The notes below the pieces were generated by a model that ran no database searches, was not told where the DNA came from, and was given only the letters and a program-made list of their open reading frames with translations. Both the position numbers and the translations under genes were made by a program. A stretch of 64,000 bases of DNA from Crocodylus rhombifer (Eukaryota > Chordata > Crocodylia > Crocodylidae). Positions within the stretch are counted from its first letter, which is position 1. Each line of letters begins with the position of its first letter. The DNA is taken from positions 1-64,000 of the forward strand of contig JAVSML010020421.1 of NCBI GenBank assembly GCA_038503035.1. The letters run 5' to 3'. Positions 22,387 to 34,210 of this stretch are shown in pieces.

Positions 22387-24460
22387 TATGACAGTGATGA
22401 GGACAAAATCCAGGTCTCCTGAATCACTGACTAGTACATTGGTCACAAATTGTTTCTATTTGCTACAAATGTGGATCCTGATACACTGTGCACTGGACTG
22501 AGACCAACGCATTTTAGGTGGGTTACCAGAAAGACATTGAATAGCAATGGCTTTTGGACAGTAAGGAGCTGCACTAGGTTCAAAATGGCAACCTAGAAGT
22601 GAAAGGCCTATATCTCAATACCAAAAACTGGGCCATGACCGCCCTCATTTCCCCCCCAAGTAAATTTGCTTCTCATGGTAACACAGGTATCCAATGCTCT
22701 TGCTTACTGTATGCAAATTGAACAAAATGTGTTAATAAGTTGTGCATACAAACAATAACCTGCATCCTGGAATTAATTTTGATAAAAATCCTTGGGAAAG
22801 TAATGATATGGATACCAGTGACGGAGGAATGATCAAAGCAGTATTCCTATATACAGACCTAAGAGTTTCTTTTTTTTATTATTTTCCTTATTGGTTCTAT
22901 TTGATGCTATGCAGCTGCAGGGTGATTAATTTTCTGGATAATAATTAAAGTATTTTATATTTGAGTATCTCTGCCCATATGTGAGCACATCTGTGAAAAG
23001 GAAATAGCAGGTGTTCCATTTTTATGGTCTCCTTCTGTTTATTCTTGACAAGTCCATTTGTTATTCTAAAAGAAAATGAGTAATCTCTGAGCCCATTTGA
23101 TTGGAATAAAGTACCTTGTCTATTTACCATCATTAGTATTCCCACTGCAATCACCTGGTCATTACATACCTAGGTACATTTAGCCAGGGAGAATAAAAAT
23201 GTTCTGTGCACTATTTGAGTTGATCCATAAAAGAACAAACATATTAGACCAATATTGCTCCATTTTATACATCTCGGTAGAACCAATTTTAAATCAAATG
23301 TTAAAATGTGTCACATGCTAGCGCAGTTATGCTTACATACTGTAACTAATAAAACTTTGCAAATATACACAGCAGACTGCTTTTTCATTTTTTTAGTCTG
23401 AGTGGTTTATTTATTCTTGTTATGATGAGTTGAATTCAACAATAAAATCATCCTAAATTTAAAGTCCCAGCTTGACCTTCCAGACTCGCATGTATGAACT
23501 AATATGTTTGCTCTCCTTTACACCAAACTCTGTTGTGAACACACGAAGACACATCTTATATACAAGCAAACAGAGGGATGAATGAAAGAAAAACCAAAAC
23601 AATTGTGGAACGTTTCCCAAACTACCTCCGGCTGCCATCGTGTCTCACAGGAGAAGCAACGATTGGTTTTGATCACTATTTGGATGGAACTGTTCCACGA
23701 AAACCCAAAAGGCTATACAAAGTGATGTGAAAGACTCAGCAGTCATCATTCCTGTTTGTACTGAGTTGGTGTTGAATTAATGGCCCGGTATGGTGTTAAG
23801 AAGCTTTGTTCTGGTAGAAGTGTCATTGGATGAACTGGGGAGGGAGACTCAGAAAAACCTCCCCAAAAAACAACCAGTGGCCAGCGACTTGAGATAGGAG
23901 ACAGGAGATAGATGCCCTCCATGCCCTCGCCAGACTCAATGGTGTGTAACAGCCCAGAATTCCTCTTGCAGTTTTTTAATGATCTGGAATTGTCTCCCCA
24001 TCCTGAATTTCTGCATACCATTACAGGATGTATATGAACAAATGATTCTTCCCAACCCATCAGTGATCTTTTTCAAAGCCGGGTGAAGTGAATCATATGC
24101 ATAAATCCTAATTCTGCAAAATTTTGCTCAACAGAACTCTCATTGTCCAAGCACAATTTTACAACCTTAAGAAGAAAAGCACTGTTTTACAAGCTTAAGA
24201 AGAAAGACATTTCATATAAAAACTTGTAGAAAATCTAGCTCCACCTGGGATCAGGGTCAATTTGTAGCTACATGGTGATGTCCTGCACACAGCAGCAGAA
24301 TTTGAGAAAACTCTCTCTTATTATAGCTATTTTGGGGCTGTTTGCACTACTGTTTATGCCAGGACTGAATCCAGTGATTCAGTAGAACTGCACTTGATGC
24401 AAGAAAAATCCCTTGTGTTTTCAGGACAAAATTACAAGTGATATTAGATTTCTTGGAAAG

Positions 24461-24502
<42 letters not shown>

Positions 24503-25149
24503 TGAACCTGTCAGTTACTCAGTAGTTTGAGCAGCAAATGACCTTCCCAACTTTGTACATACAATATCTTAGTGTTTGTATCAGGCAATATAAATTATAT
24601 TAGACTGATATACATTGCCTGCTATATTGTATCAGGCACATATAAGCAAAGGATTTGTGAACAAATATCTCAAACAATGTTTAAGCCACCCTTTAAGCTT
24701 TGGAAGGATGAAGTTCTCACCCTCAAGTGAAAACATGAACCAGACATAATCCATGTGATCTTTAATGTAAATGTTCTCCTTAAATTTTAATGAAAGAGGA
24801 CTTTAGACTGGTGCAAAGAAATCAGTTTCAGCAATTCTAGAACTATTTCTAGGGGTTTAAACTAAAGCTTTTCCTCTATGCATAGAGTAAAGAGGGCCAT
24901 TTTTACTATTTACTTTTTACCTTTCAAAAGACATCTGTAAGTATCACTTTCCTTGATTTTGAATGGTGAGCACTGGGATGATGTTTTGCACAATATCTTA
25001 TAAACTCTGTTTTCTTGCAGTAGGGAATATCTCTATATCAGGCCAGAGTCATTAGAGGATGAGTCATGTTCTTTGAAAAGACAATCTTGCAGTGGTTTGT
25101 CTTTGTGACTGACTAGAATTGTAAAGTGGCTAAGAGAGGGGATGAAAAT
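22387..25149. other. Unassigned 2.8 kb with a microsatellite
   Basis: At 22390-22450 a weak MIR/L3-like patch (aatccaggtctcctga). No gene recognised. The (TA)18 tract is listed separately. Confidence 0.5.
24463..24498. repeat. (TA)18 microsatellite
   Basis: An uninterrupted alternating TA run of 36 bp, likely polymorphic and able to extrude as a cruciform. Confidence 0.97.
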
Positions 25150-26105
25150 GGATAGCGATGAAGAGGGAACTCATGAGATCAGAGGTTACTAGTAGAGATT
25201 TTCAAAGATTAATGTTGGGATTAATTTAATATTCTCATTAGTGACCTTGGTACAAAATGAGGAACATACTGATGAAAGTTGCTGATAACACTGGGTTAGG
25301 ACAAATTGTCTATATAAGAAGATCAGGATATCAAACAGACATACCCAGATGACCTTGAAGCCTAGAGTAAAAAATAAATGGGATAAAATGGGAGAAAGAG
25401 GGCATTTCTACACATGCATTTATGCTGGCCTAAATTTACTGCACAGTAACCAAGAATAGGCCAGCATCTACACATGCAGGTGTTAAAGTGCATTAATGCT
25501 GTGTGTGGACTGTCTTGGGACTAAAGTTATTCCCAAGTCAGTCCACACACATGGTGTCACTGCACAGTAAGATGTCTACATGCGTGTTACTGTGCAGTAA
25601 CTAATCGGGTGTAAATTGGATACCTGAATGATGAATGATGCAGGTATAAAATTTCTGTTCAAATTAGCATAAGTCGCCATATTTACTGCACAGTACAGGC
25701 ATGAACATGTAGATGTGCATCCATACTACACAGTAACGTAGGTTACTGCACAGTAAATGTGCACATGTAGACACACCCAGAATGTAATTACTCTTTATAA
25801 ATTCATCATGGGAAGGGATAAGCACCAGAAATATACAGGAACTCTATAAGCTAAAGGATGGTACCAACATAAGAATAAATGGGTATAAGATGACGATGAA
25901 TTAATGAAGTCTGGAAATGGCCACAAGATCTTAAACCATGAGAGGAGGCTCCAGAATCATCTTCCAATAGGTATACTAGAGGTAAAACACGTTACAAGTT
26001 TTAAGATTAAACTTGATACATTTATGAAGGAGATGATAGTTGCCCACAAAAAAGCAAGTAGCTAGTCCTGGTGATCTGGGATGTCCCTTCTAATCCTATA
26101 TCCTG
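25150..26105 (+). mobile_element. Old CR1 LINE fragment interrupted by a MITE
   Basis: Before 25400 the sequence decays from ORF2 motifs B and C: 'ttagtgaccttggtac' (ISDLGT) and 'aaagttgctgataacactgggtta' (VADNT, the decayed catalytic FADDT). After 25778 come the later ORF2 and 3' regions (gaggaggctccagaatcatc; gatctgggatgtcccttctaatcctata). Stops occur in all frames. It is more diverged than the other CR1 copies. Confidence 0.7.
25400..25778. mobile_element. GGG-ended MITE, type 3, 379 bp, inside CR1
   Basis: Left end GGGCATTTCTACACATGCAT, right end GTGCACATGTAGACACACCC, flanked by AGA on both sides (25397-25399, 25779-25781). The interior repeats TACTGCACAGTAA several times and matches 57240-57613 along its length. 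Confidence 0.87.
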
Positions 26106-28406
26106 ACAATTGTTAGACTTATACCCTGAACTTTGTACTACATGTATAATTTGCATTTAAAGATTCCTGTTTGATATTCTCCACAAAACATGAATCCCAA
26201 TAACTAAGGCTTATACACATCTTTCATAACTGATAGCATAACTGAACACCCGGGAGTGGGGCACCAGACCTGGGTGCTGATTTAGAGGGGGCACCAGAAT
26301 GGTACCCACCAGGGAGCCCATGACATGACAGATGCAGTTGGGCAGGGTTCATGGAGCTGGCTCTAGGAGAGTTTAGACCCTCCCACTCTCAGTGTCCTTT
26401 CCCAATACCACTGCATATCTATTCTCTGTCCACAACACAGAAACTCATTGGTTCCACCTCTGTTCATAATACTGTATAAAGGGAAATCTAGGAGTCGAAC
26501 AAAAGCAGAAGCTATAAGATTGAATCCTACAGTTTAAGAACATATGCAGAAAGGTAATTATGGAAAGGAAGCACTATCTTCTTTGACCCTTTGAAGCCTA
26601 TCACAGAGACAAAAAGCAAAAACTGGCCACAAATTTTCTCAAATGTCTTGAATCAAGTTAAATCAGAAACTAAAACATACCTGTATGTGCTGGGCTGTAC
26701 TTGAACACCAGAGTCAGTGAAGGTGAATGCAAACCTATCGTTACCAAAACGAATAATCGTACCAGTCACAGTTTTTGTCAATAACTTCTGCATCATATAT
26801 GATGGACACCTAACACTGTAATAAATCACAGAGTGAGGCTCAAGTTATAGATCTAGACAGGATGTTGCATATTCTATTTAGTCAAACTGACATACAGAGA
26901 GCTGAGCATTTTGCTCTGAAAAGATAGCTTTTAAACACTTCCAGGCTGGTTTGCAGGGTTTTGAGGGTTCATTTCAATGAGCTGAGGCTTGAAACCTAGA
27001 AAGCAGATTATTTCAGTGCCTTTCTGAGATCCACAGAGGTCTGAGAGCATGAGTGTCACAGAAGCAGGGCTGTGAGTTGTAAATAGAAACATTTATACTT
27101 GCTGCAATAGCAGTTAAACACGACAAGTCGAGAAGACAAGTGTGATATGCAAGACTATGAGAAGGAAGGCAGCCTGGCAATGAATTCAATCTGTGTTTAA
27201 AATGTAACCTTTCCGAGAATCTAATGTGACAAACTTCTTTCCCGGCGGCCCAGCACCGCAACTCTATGCATAGCAGAGTAGATGTGCCATGAGACAGCTG
27301 GGGAAGGAGTCCTTATTTCCATGCCAAAACGTGGGAACCATTGCTTTCAATTCTGCGAGCCCTCTCTTCCTGCTAAACACCAAGGGCAGTACTTGGCTGA
27401 TACATCTATAAAATCAAGGATCTTCCTATCCCCAAACTAACCCTGAGCTTGAGTGTCCTCTTCTACATTGAATAGGTTTGTCAGTCAAACCTCATCTTGT
27501 TCCCTATTGCGTTACCTGCTATGATATTATACTATAAGAGAAAGAGCAAAACTATTGCTCCTATAGCTAATCCACCCCCTCAATGCCTAGCTTCGTAACA
27601 TATTATGATAGCAGTCATGTGATGCAGGAATGCCAACACTGCTAATTTCTATCTGAGTGTGTAATAATGCTGTGGAAAATTATGCCTGAGTAGATCTCTG
27701 CATTGGGCAGACAGCACTGAAAATAAATACAAAGCTGTACCTACTCCTAACCACGCACACATTATACAAAGACGGAGATGTGATAATGGCTTTCACAGAG
27801 ACTTGAAAAAACAGTCCCTCTTGATAACACACATTATCTTTCTTATTCTCACCCTGTACTTCGAGTCAATATTAGCAAATTTTTATAAGAGGGACTTTTT
27901 ATGCTCAGGCTCCAAGGACAAACTGGATAATGCACAACCCCCTGAAAATAGGTTCTTTTTCAGTCTTTATCTATATATCTATAGCCTCTGAAAAATATGG
28001 TTTCTTTTAATGCAGTTGGCTCTTTAATATATCTCCATTTCTAGCAGGGATGCAACAATCAGTACTCATTTTAACACCACAAGAAATCTTCAGCATTCAG
28101 CAGCAATCTTAAAAATGCACCAGTTTGTGCTTTAGATGAATACATAGAGTTAACTTGGTATATCCAGTATATTTCTGTATTGTTTATGGTCACTCTTGAA
28201 ATATGGAAAATATTAAACCATTTAAGGTAATTGGTGAGATTTTTTTAAGGATGCCCCTGGTATTTGGAAGGTGGTTAAAAATGTTAGCTGGATACAAGGA
28301 AGAGAACATTTCTTCAGGTCCTATTAATGTAATCAAGGCAGTATTTGACCTCATTAACATTCACAGGGGTTGGGAGGATGACTGTTATAGACCACCTACA
28401 ACTTAT
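26106..28406. other. Unassigned 2.3 kb
   Basis: No gene or clear repeat. The segment 26240-26420 is GC-rich and may be an old element (gggggcaccagaatggtacc), but I could not find ends or a target duplication. Confidence 0.45.
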
Positions 28407-28414
28407 ATATCAGA

Positions 28415-29220
28415 TAGGGGTATGGGAAGTGGGCCCTATCTGATACAGATTCGGATTCAGTCTAAAACAGGGACAGTGATTTGATTCATTGATTCAGATT
28501 CCTGTCCCTGATTCTATTTGGCTGAATCCAAATACGAAGATTTGATGCTGATTCAGAGAATCAGTGATTCGGACATAGACACAGCTTGAAATGCTTTTTC
28601 TACATACCTTGAAGTAGCAGGTGCGGCTCATGATGTCACAATTTGGGGGCACATGGAGCATCCCACAGGAGTGCAGGGGGGCCTCCATGTGCTCAGTGGT
28701 GAATCCAGAAGTGGACTGGAAGTACTTCTGGTCCACTTCCTGGTCTGCTAGGGAGTGCACTGGAGGTCACCCCTGCAGCCACTCAGCTGGTTGATCAACC
28801 ACGAGGGGACCCTGGGGGCCCAGTCACCGAGTTGGGGGCCACACAGGGGTGCAGGGGGGACCTGCACAGTCCCCAGAAGACCCAGAAGTAGACCAGAAGT
28901 GCTTTTGTTCCACTTCCAGGTCTGCTGCTGAGTGTGCTTGAGAGCCCCCCATGCTTCTGCGGGACACTTCATGTTTCCCAGCATGGCAGCACTCATGATC
29001 TTCCTGCTACCTAGAGGTATGTAGAAAAACCTTATAAAGCTCTCTCTATGTCTGAACATCTGAATCTTTCCGAATCTCTCCAAATCGATTCGGAAGATTC
29101 CGATTTGATTCAGAAGGATTAAAGCATCCTCTGATTAGATTCGGATTTGAAGATTCAGCCAACAAATTGGGCTGAATTTCCACCAGATCGAATCAGGGAC
29201 CAAAGCTTCACACAGCCCTA
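28415..29220. mobile_element. hAT-type palindromic element, 806 bp, TAGGG ends
   Basis: Left end TAGGGGTATGGGAAG; right end, read inward, TAGGGCTGTGTGAAGC. It is flanked by a perfect 8-bp duplication ATATCAGA (28407-28414 and 29221-29228). Both outer arms are degenerate 'gattcagattc' tracts, the next layer is 'ctacataccttga' facing 'agaggtatgtag', and the centre is GC-rich with near-repeats such as 'cagaagtggac' and 'ccacttccaggtctgct'. A second complete copy is at 47981-48725. No transposase frame is present; frames at 28494-29083 are filler. Confidence 0.9.
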
Positions 29221-29228
29221 ATATCAGA

Positions 29229-32200
29229 CCCACATAAAAAAATCAAAGGCAACTGATACTGTGGTCACCATATTACCAGAATATACTTTATTTCTCCTGC
29301 TTTGTAGAATGCCTCCATTATTCAATAGGAGGCAGCTCAAATCAAATGCATATAAAGAAGGAAAATGTTTTAAGACACCTTCAGTATCATCCTTCAAGGA
29401 AGTAGAGAATGTATCCTGTATAAGGACCTATTACAGATGCACACTTCACTTGCTTTCTTTGCTCTGTCTTCACCGAGCTCTTTCAGTAGTGCTGGTTTCA
29501 AGACGTCTCCTACAGACTCAGGGCCTTGTTACGTGGTAATTTTGGGCAGCTCCTGGAGCTCTTAATCCCTGGATTGTCCACACGTTAGCACCTTAAAGTG
29601 GTTTTAAGCATTCATTATGCTTAAATATTTCATGAATATTATTCATTCATGAAACTATGAAACTATGAAACTATTATGCGGCTTAAAGTTAAACCACTAC
29701 GGGACAGGATTATCTTTGATTCGCACCACCCAGCTCCCATTCCATTAAGGCCCAAGCTGAAGTCCTCCAGTATCCCAGGATTTTTCATACCCCGTCCCAT
29801 AGAGTAGGGATCAAAGACAGTCCTGGCTCACCAGCTCCCTAACATCAACTCACAGCTACAGCTCCTAGTCCTGCTCCCACTCTCCAGACCTCCAGTAGCA
29901 AGTCACAGCTGTGCAGGCGGGAGGCAGTCAGGAAGGTTTCTAGACTACAGGTGTGACTGCTCCAAACTCCAAGCTAGCACTAGCACCGATCAGCTTCTGT
30001 GTCTCACAGCATAAGGTGTAATATGGCCCACATCATTGTCTCTTTAATCTTGGGCTTTGTGGTCTGCCATTCTGAGATTGCCAGTCACAGCTATTGTGAC
30101 AGCCTAGATCAATTGGAATGGAAACTGGGGAGGATTTTTCAATAATGAAAAGTCAGGGAAAGTCAAGAGAGCTGTGAAGACAAACAAGGAGGAGGGGAGG
30201 GGGCTCTTTGAAGTTCAGATCTGCTATGAGTTTCCATAGGGTGCAACCAAGCCTGCACAGAGCTTGTTACACTTCTCCAACATGCACTTTCCCTTACAAC
30301 AGCTGATGTTCATCCAGAGCCCAATAAAGTCAAGGAGTGCCTTTATGTTGACTTCAGTGGGTTTTGGAAGAGGCCTTGAGTGAGGTAAATATTTGCTTGC
30401 CTTGCAGAAAACACCTTGAATAAACAGTATTTAGAGCAATGCATTAAAGGAATAAAGGGGTGGATTTTGCTGCCTGTGTTCACGGTGAGCAGTATTTACT
30501 TATGAGAGCAGACTCAGCCAATTCAATCATGCCTGAATTATGCTTCTGGGATTATTCTTATGAGTATTACCTATTACTACATGAAATTCACCTGTGGGTA
30601 AAATACGTAGCAAGGTCTCTGCACCAAAGACATCTTACGTCTCATACAATGTACCCTGGAAGACTCATAAGTAATACTGGCAGATGGGGACCTATCATTT
30701 TTGGTAAGAAATGCAGAGCAACTTCTCCCAGTTGATTTCTTCAGGATTTGTTTCTTTTTTGTAACAGTCTCTCTTTGGTTTTATTTTTTGCAGTCTTAAT
30801 GGGTAGTTAGCAAATGAGAGCTCATATACTGTCTACATCCTTCCTAATGCATTGTTGCTATCCGCATGCAGATTCATAACCCAGCCATGCACCACCAGTA
30901 ACACAAGTATACTGCCCACTCAGCTTTCCTCTGCACCTACCAAATGTCAATAAGATATAATATAGCCAACAGACAGTGCTGGGTGTGAACCAGTAAACAC
31001 AGCCCAGCCAGACAGCAGTGCTGGGTGTGCTGTGAGCATACACCAAAAAGTGGATTGCATTGTATTCCTTCGACACTTGGCACGCACAGTGGGATGAAAT
31101 GGGTAGTGTGCGTTTCTAAGGTGGCATAGCTGGAGGTAGCATAGATAGGGACTTACTTACATCTCCAGAAGACAAAGGGTTTTTCACAGCCCACTTATGG
31201 TGCACAGAGCCAATTTCGTGGGCATTTCATAATGGCCCCACCCCTCGACTCTGATTGGTGGAGACATCCGAGGAGGAGGGATCATGGGGCAGCTGCCACC
31301 TTGATTGCTGGCTGCCCTTCATGCTGCCCTGTCAGCTGGCACCTTCCCACCCCATTTAATTTTTATTAACTTTTTTTTTGTTGATTTCTTGGATTTTGTG
31401 GACAATCCTGGATTTCTTGGTTCCTGCAAAATCTTCAAAACCGCAAATTAACGCAGTCCCTAGGCATAGCGATACAGCCTCCTCATTTCTTTTTGATGCA
31501 GGTCATTTTGCCAGTAATTTTCCCTTGAAGGTGTTTAAAAACATACCAGCCAGGTACACAAGCTCTTCTCAGTGGACTGAACCCTTATGAATCCACCAGT
31601 AAAGAGAACACACAAATTGCACCGGTCAACATTTTCTAGCCATGTTTCTCATCCACATTTTGTAGAAATGGGGCTGTATTTTAGCCTAAGGGGCAGGGGA
31701 AGTTATTTTAAGAAAAAGATACTAAACCATCCAGTATTTTGTTCTTCCTTTTTCTCCTCTTATGAAGGATATGAAGGGGGAAAAAAAGCATTGCTTTTTC
31801 CCTAAAAACAGATGACAGCTGACATACCTTGTTATTATATGAGGACTGGTGCTCTCATTAGCTGAGGATGCTGCTAGCAAACAAGAGATAGGAAACTCCT
31901 GCCCTATCTTCATCTTATGCTGTATTACAACTCTTCCACTATAGCCACCTGACTGTAAATGTCCAGGTCTACTAAGGGTATGATTTAGAAGAACCTAAAA
32001 CTACCACTAATGAGGTTCTCCACAGCTGAGCGGCGGTCATGCCTTTGGTCAGTATAACCAGGGAGTTGTTCAGTTTAGAGAAAGAAGTAATAAGCAATCT
32101 GTAGGATGCCAAACAACCAAGCTGCTGGCAGAGTTGCACAGATATAAGAATTTGGAAGCTCATTTACACTCCCGCAGGGTGCTTTTCCATACAGCAGGTT

Positions 32201-33137
32201 CTTTTCAGTGAACATACACTTCCCTGAGCTTAATTAAGGTTGTGCAGTACAGAAGTGCTGGTAAACTTCGGCACAGCTGGTCTGGAGAAGTGGCAGTGCA
32301 TTAATGCTCACGTGGTGGGGGTACGGTATATCAGCTCACTGCCAGCTCTGGACTCATTTTACCAGTATGTTACTTGAGGTTTATATTTAAAGCAAGTGGA
32401 ATAGTGCTGGTGTAGTATCAAGGTAATATAGTGAGGCATCAGGATAGTGAATGTATTTGAGGAAGGCTCTGAAAGCCTGAAAAAAAAAACCTACCTAAAA
32501 ACAATCAATCTTCTATTCAGACTTGGGAGTTCCCATAACTTTGCTATTCAGTTTTTGCCTCTTGATCAGAACAAGAAGTTGGATAAAGTTTTACTTGTTC
32601 CAAAATGTCCTTGTTTTTCCAATGCATTTAATACAGACAGAAGGACTTTACACTTTGTTGACAAGCATCAACATGGAGGTAAATTGATCAGTCTATTCTT
32701 CAAGGAGATGAGATCTGCAATGTAACACTTGACTGGCACTGCCAGCATGTCCATCAACAGCTGTGACATGACTGCCATCAAGCACTACCCCACAACCATC
32801 AATAACTCTTTGGCTTTGCACCACAGCGTGAGTAATTAGCATGCTTTTTGAACACTCCCAAATGTGCCCAAGCTTGTTGTAGCTGCGACACACCCATTCA
32901 TCTAATCAGCGTGGTGTGGCTTAAATCCTACGCAATGCTGGGAAATGCAATGCCTTTCAGCCTCCAAAACGATGTGAGTCCGCTCTGAGGGACCGCATCT
33001 GTTTTAATTAAGAACCACCCCCCCATCTCTTCACTTTGTTTAGGCCAGATTGATTTACAGTAGCTGAAAAATTGGCTGAATAATTTCAGGTATGATCTTT
33101 CCAGCCCTTCCATATCTCCTTTTTTTCAGTTACTCAT
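29229..33137. other. Unassigned 3.9 kb
   Basis: No gene recognised. A CR1-like tail without a body lies at 29649-29672. An old repeat trace (attgaagtcaatgg type) is at 30290-30375. At about 30971-31027 a short direct repeat 'agtgctgggtgtg' occurs twice. The GC-rich patch 31215-31360 (cctcgactctgattggtgga) resembles no family I can name. Confidence 0.45.
29649..29672 (+). repeat. (ATGAAACT)3, CR1-type tail without CR1 body
   Basis: Three exact 8-bp units. The same unit forms the 3' tail of the CR1 copies ending near 15890 and 37010 and, inverted, at 7594. No CR1 untranslated region precedes it. Confidence 0.8.
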
Positions 33138-33619
33138 AACCGGCGCCTAATACAAGTGCAGTGAGGCTGCTCCAACATGCTATAAGTACAGCCCTACAAA
33201 GCAGACTCATTTAATTGAGTCTGCTGGAGTGTGATAATAACCATGATCCAGCAGACTCTAGCACAGGGGTGGAGGGCCACTTACCGAGTTTTGGCAAGCT
33301 GTCGAGGGCCACATGGGTATCCTCGCCCGTTGACAGGTGCCCCACCCCCTGGAAATCATCTTGGCACCAGAAGTCCCACCCCCTAACCTCTGACCTTTGT
33401 CAAAAGAAGTCCATCCCTTTGCCCACAGAAGTACTCCTTTCAGCAAAAGGGTTTGCCATCTCAGAACCAGAAAAATACCAAATTATATTTAAAAAATCAA
33501 ACATCTACTACACCATCTATTAATTTAATTTCAAAAAATATTTTTGTCCTGATTTACATGTGTTTGTGCAGTGTACATAGTGGTGATTGCACAATAGCTT
33601 AAAATGAAGTATTACTCTT

Positions 33620-33976
33620 GTATACTGTAGGAGTTGTGGGGGGTATGGGTAGATGGGTATAGGATTGTGGGGGGCTGTGGGTGTGTGGGTATGGGTGTGT
33701 GAGGGACAGTGTGGGTGTATCAAGTGTTGTGGCAGTGTGGGTGTGTATGGGGTTGGGGGTGAGGGAGCATGAGGGTGTGTGTGAGAATGAGGTTTGTGGC
33801 AGGAGGGTGGCTGGAAAGAGTTGTGGCATGTGTGGGGGGAGGGTGGCTGGGGTGTATGACGGGGTGTGAGGTTCTGTGTGTATGGGTAGAGGGAATGTGG
33901 GTACATGTGTATGGTGGGGTGTGCATGTGGGACTTGCTCTATGAACACACACATACGTACTCTCTCTCTCTCTCCC
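33620..33976. repeat. Degenerate TG-rich tract and (CT)n
   Basis: About 330 bp of irregular GGGTGTGTGGGTATG-type repeats, followed by (CT)8 at 33960-33976. It lies inside the hAT element. Its translation gives the misleading His/Pro/Thr-rich frame 34029-33520. G-runs are frequent enough to allow G-quadruplexes. Confidence 0.9.
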
Positions 33977-34210
33977 CCTCCCTCACTGCCCACAGCCCCC
34001 GCCATGGCAGGTGAAGCCCCCACCAGCACTCCTCCAAGCCCAGGCTATGCACTCTTGATGCTCCTGGCCCCAGGTCACCAACATAGGCCCTGTGCTCCCA
34101 CTCACTGCCACTCCCGCCCACCAGTCTGCCACCACTGCCTTGCTCCTGCCACTTCCCTACCTTCCCACCCACAACTGGCACTTCCCTGCCCCACCCCACT
34201 CACCACTTCA

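Noticed and set aside
25010..25110. Splice-acceptor-like 'ttttcttgcag' followed by an open stretch
   Set aside because: No donor of reasonable strength follows, and the region leads into an old CR1.
31215..31280. CCAAT-like box and GC-rich motif suggesting a promoter
   Set aside because: A single 'gattggtgg' match near 'ccccacccc' is not enough, and no transcription unit follows.
33960..33976. Short (CT)n run considered as a splice acceptor tract
   Set aside because: It is followed by GC-rich hAT interior with no supported exon.
33520..34029. 169-codon minus-strand frame rich in His, Pro and Thr
   Set aside because: It is the translation of the degenerate TG-rich tract, other phases of the same tract are also open, and it crosses from simple repeat into unrelated hAT sequence.
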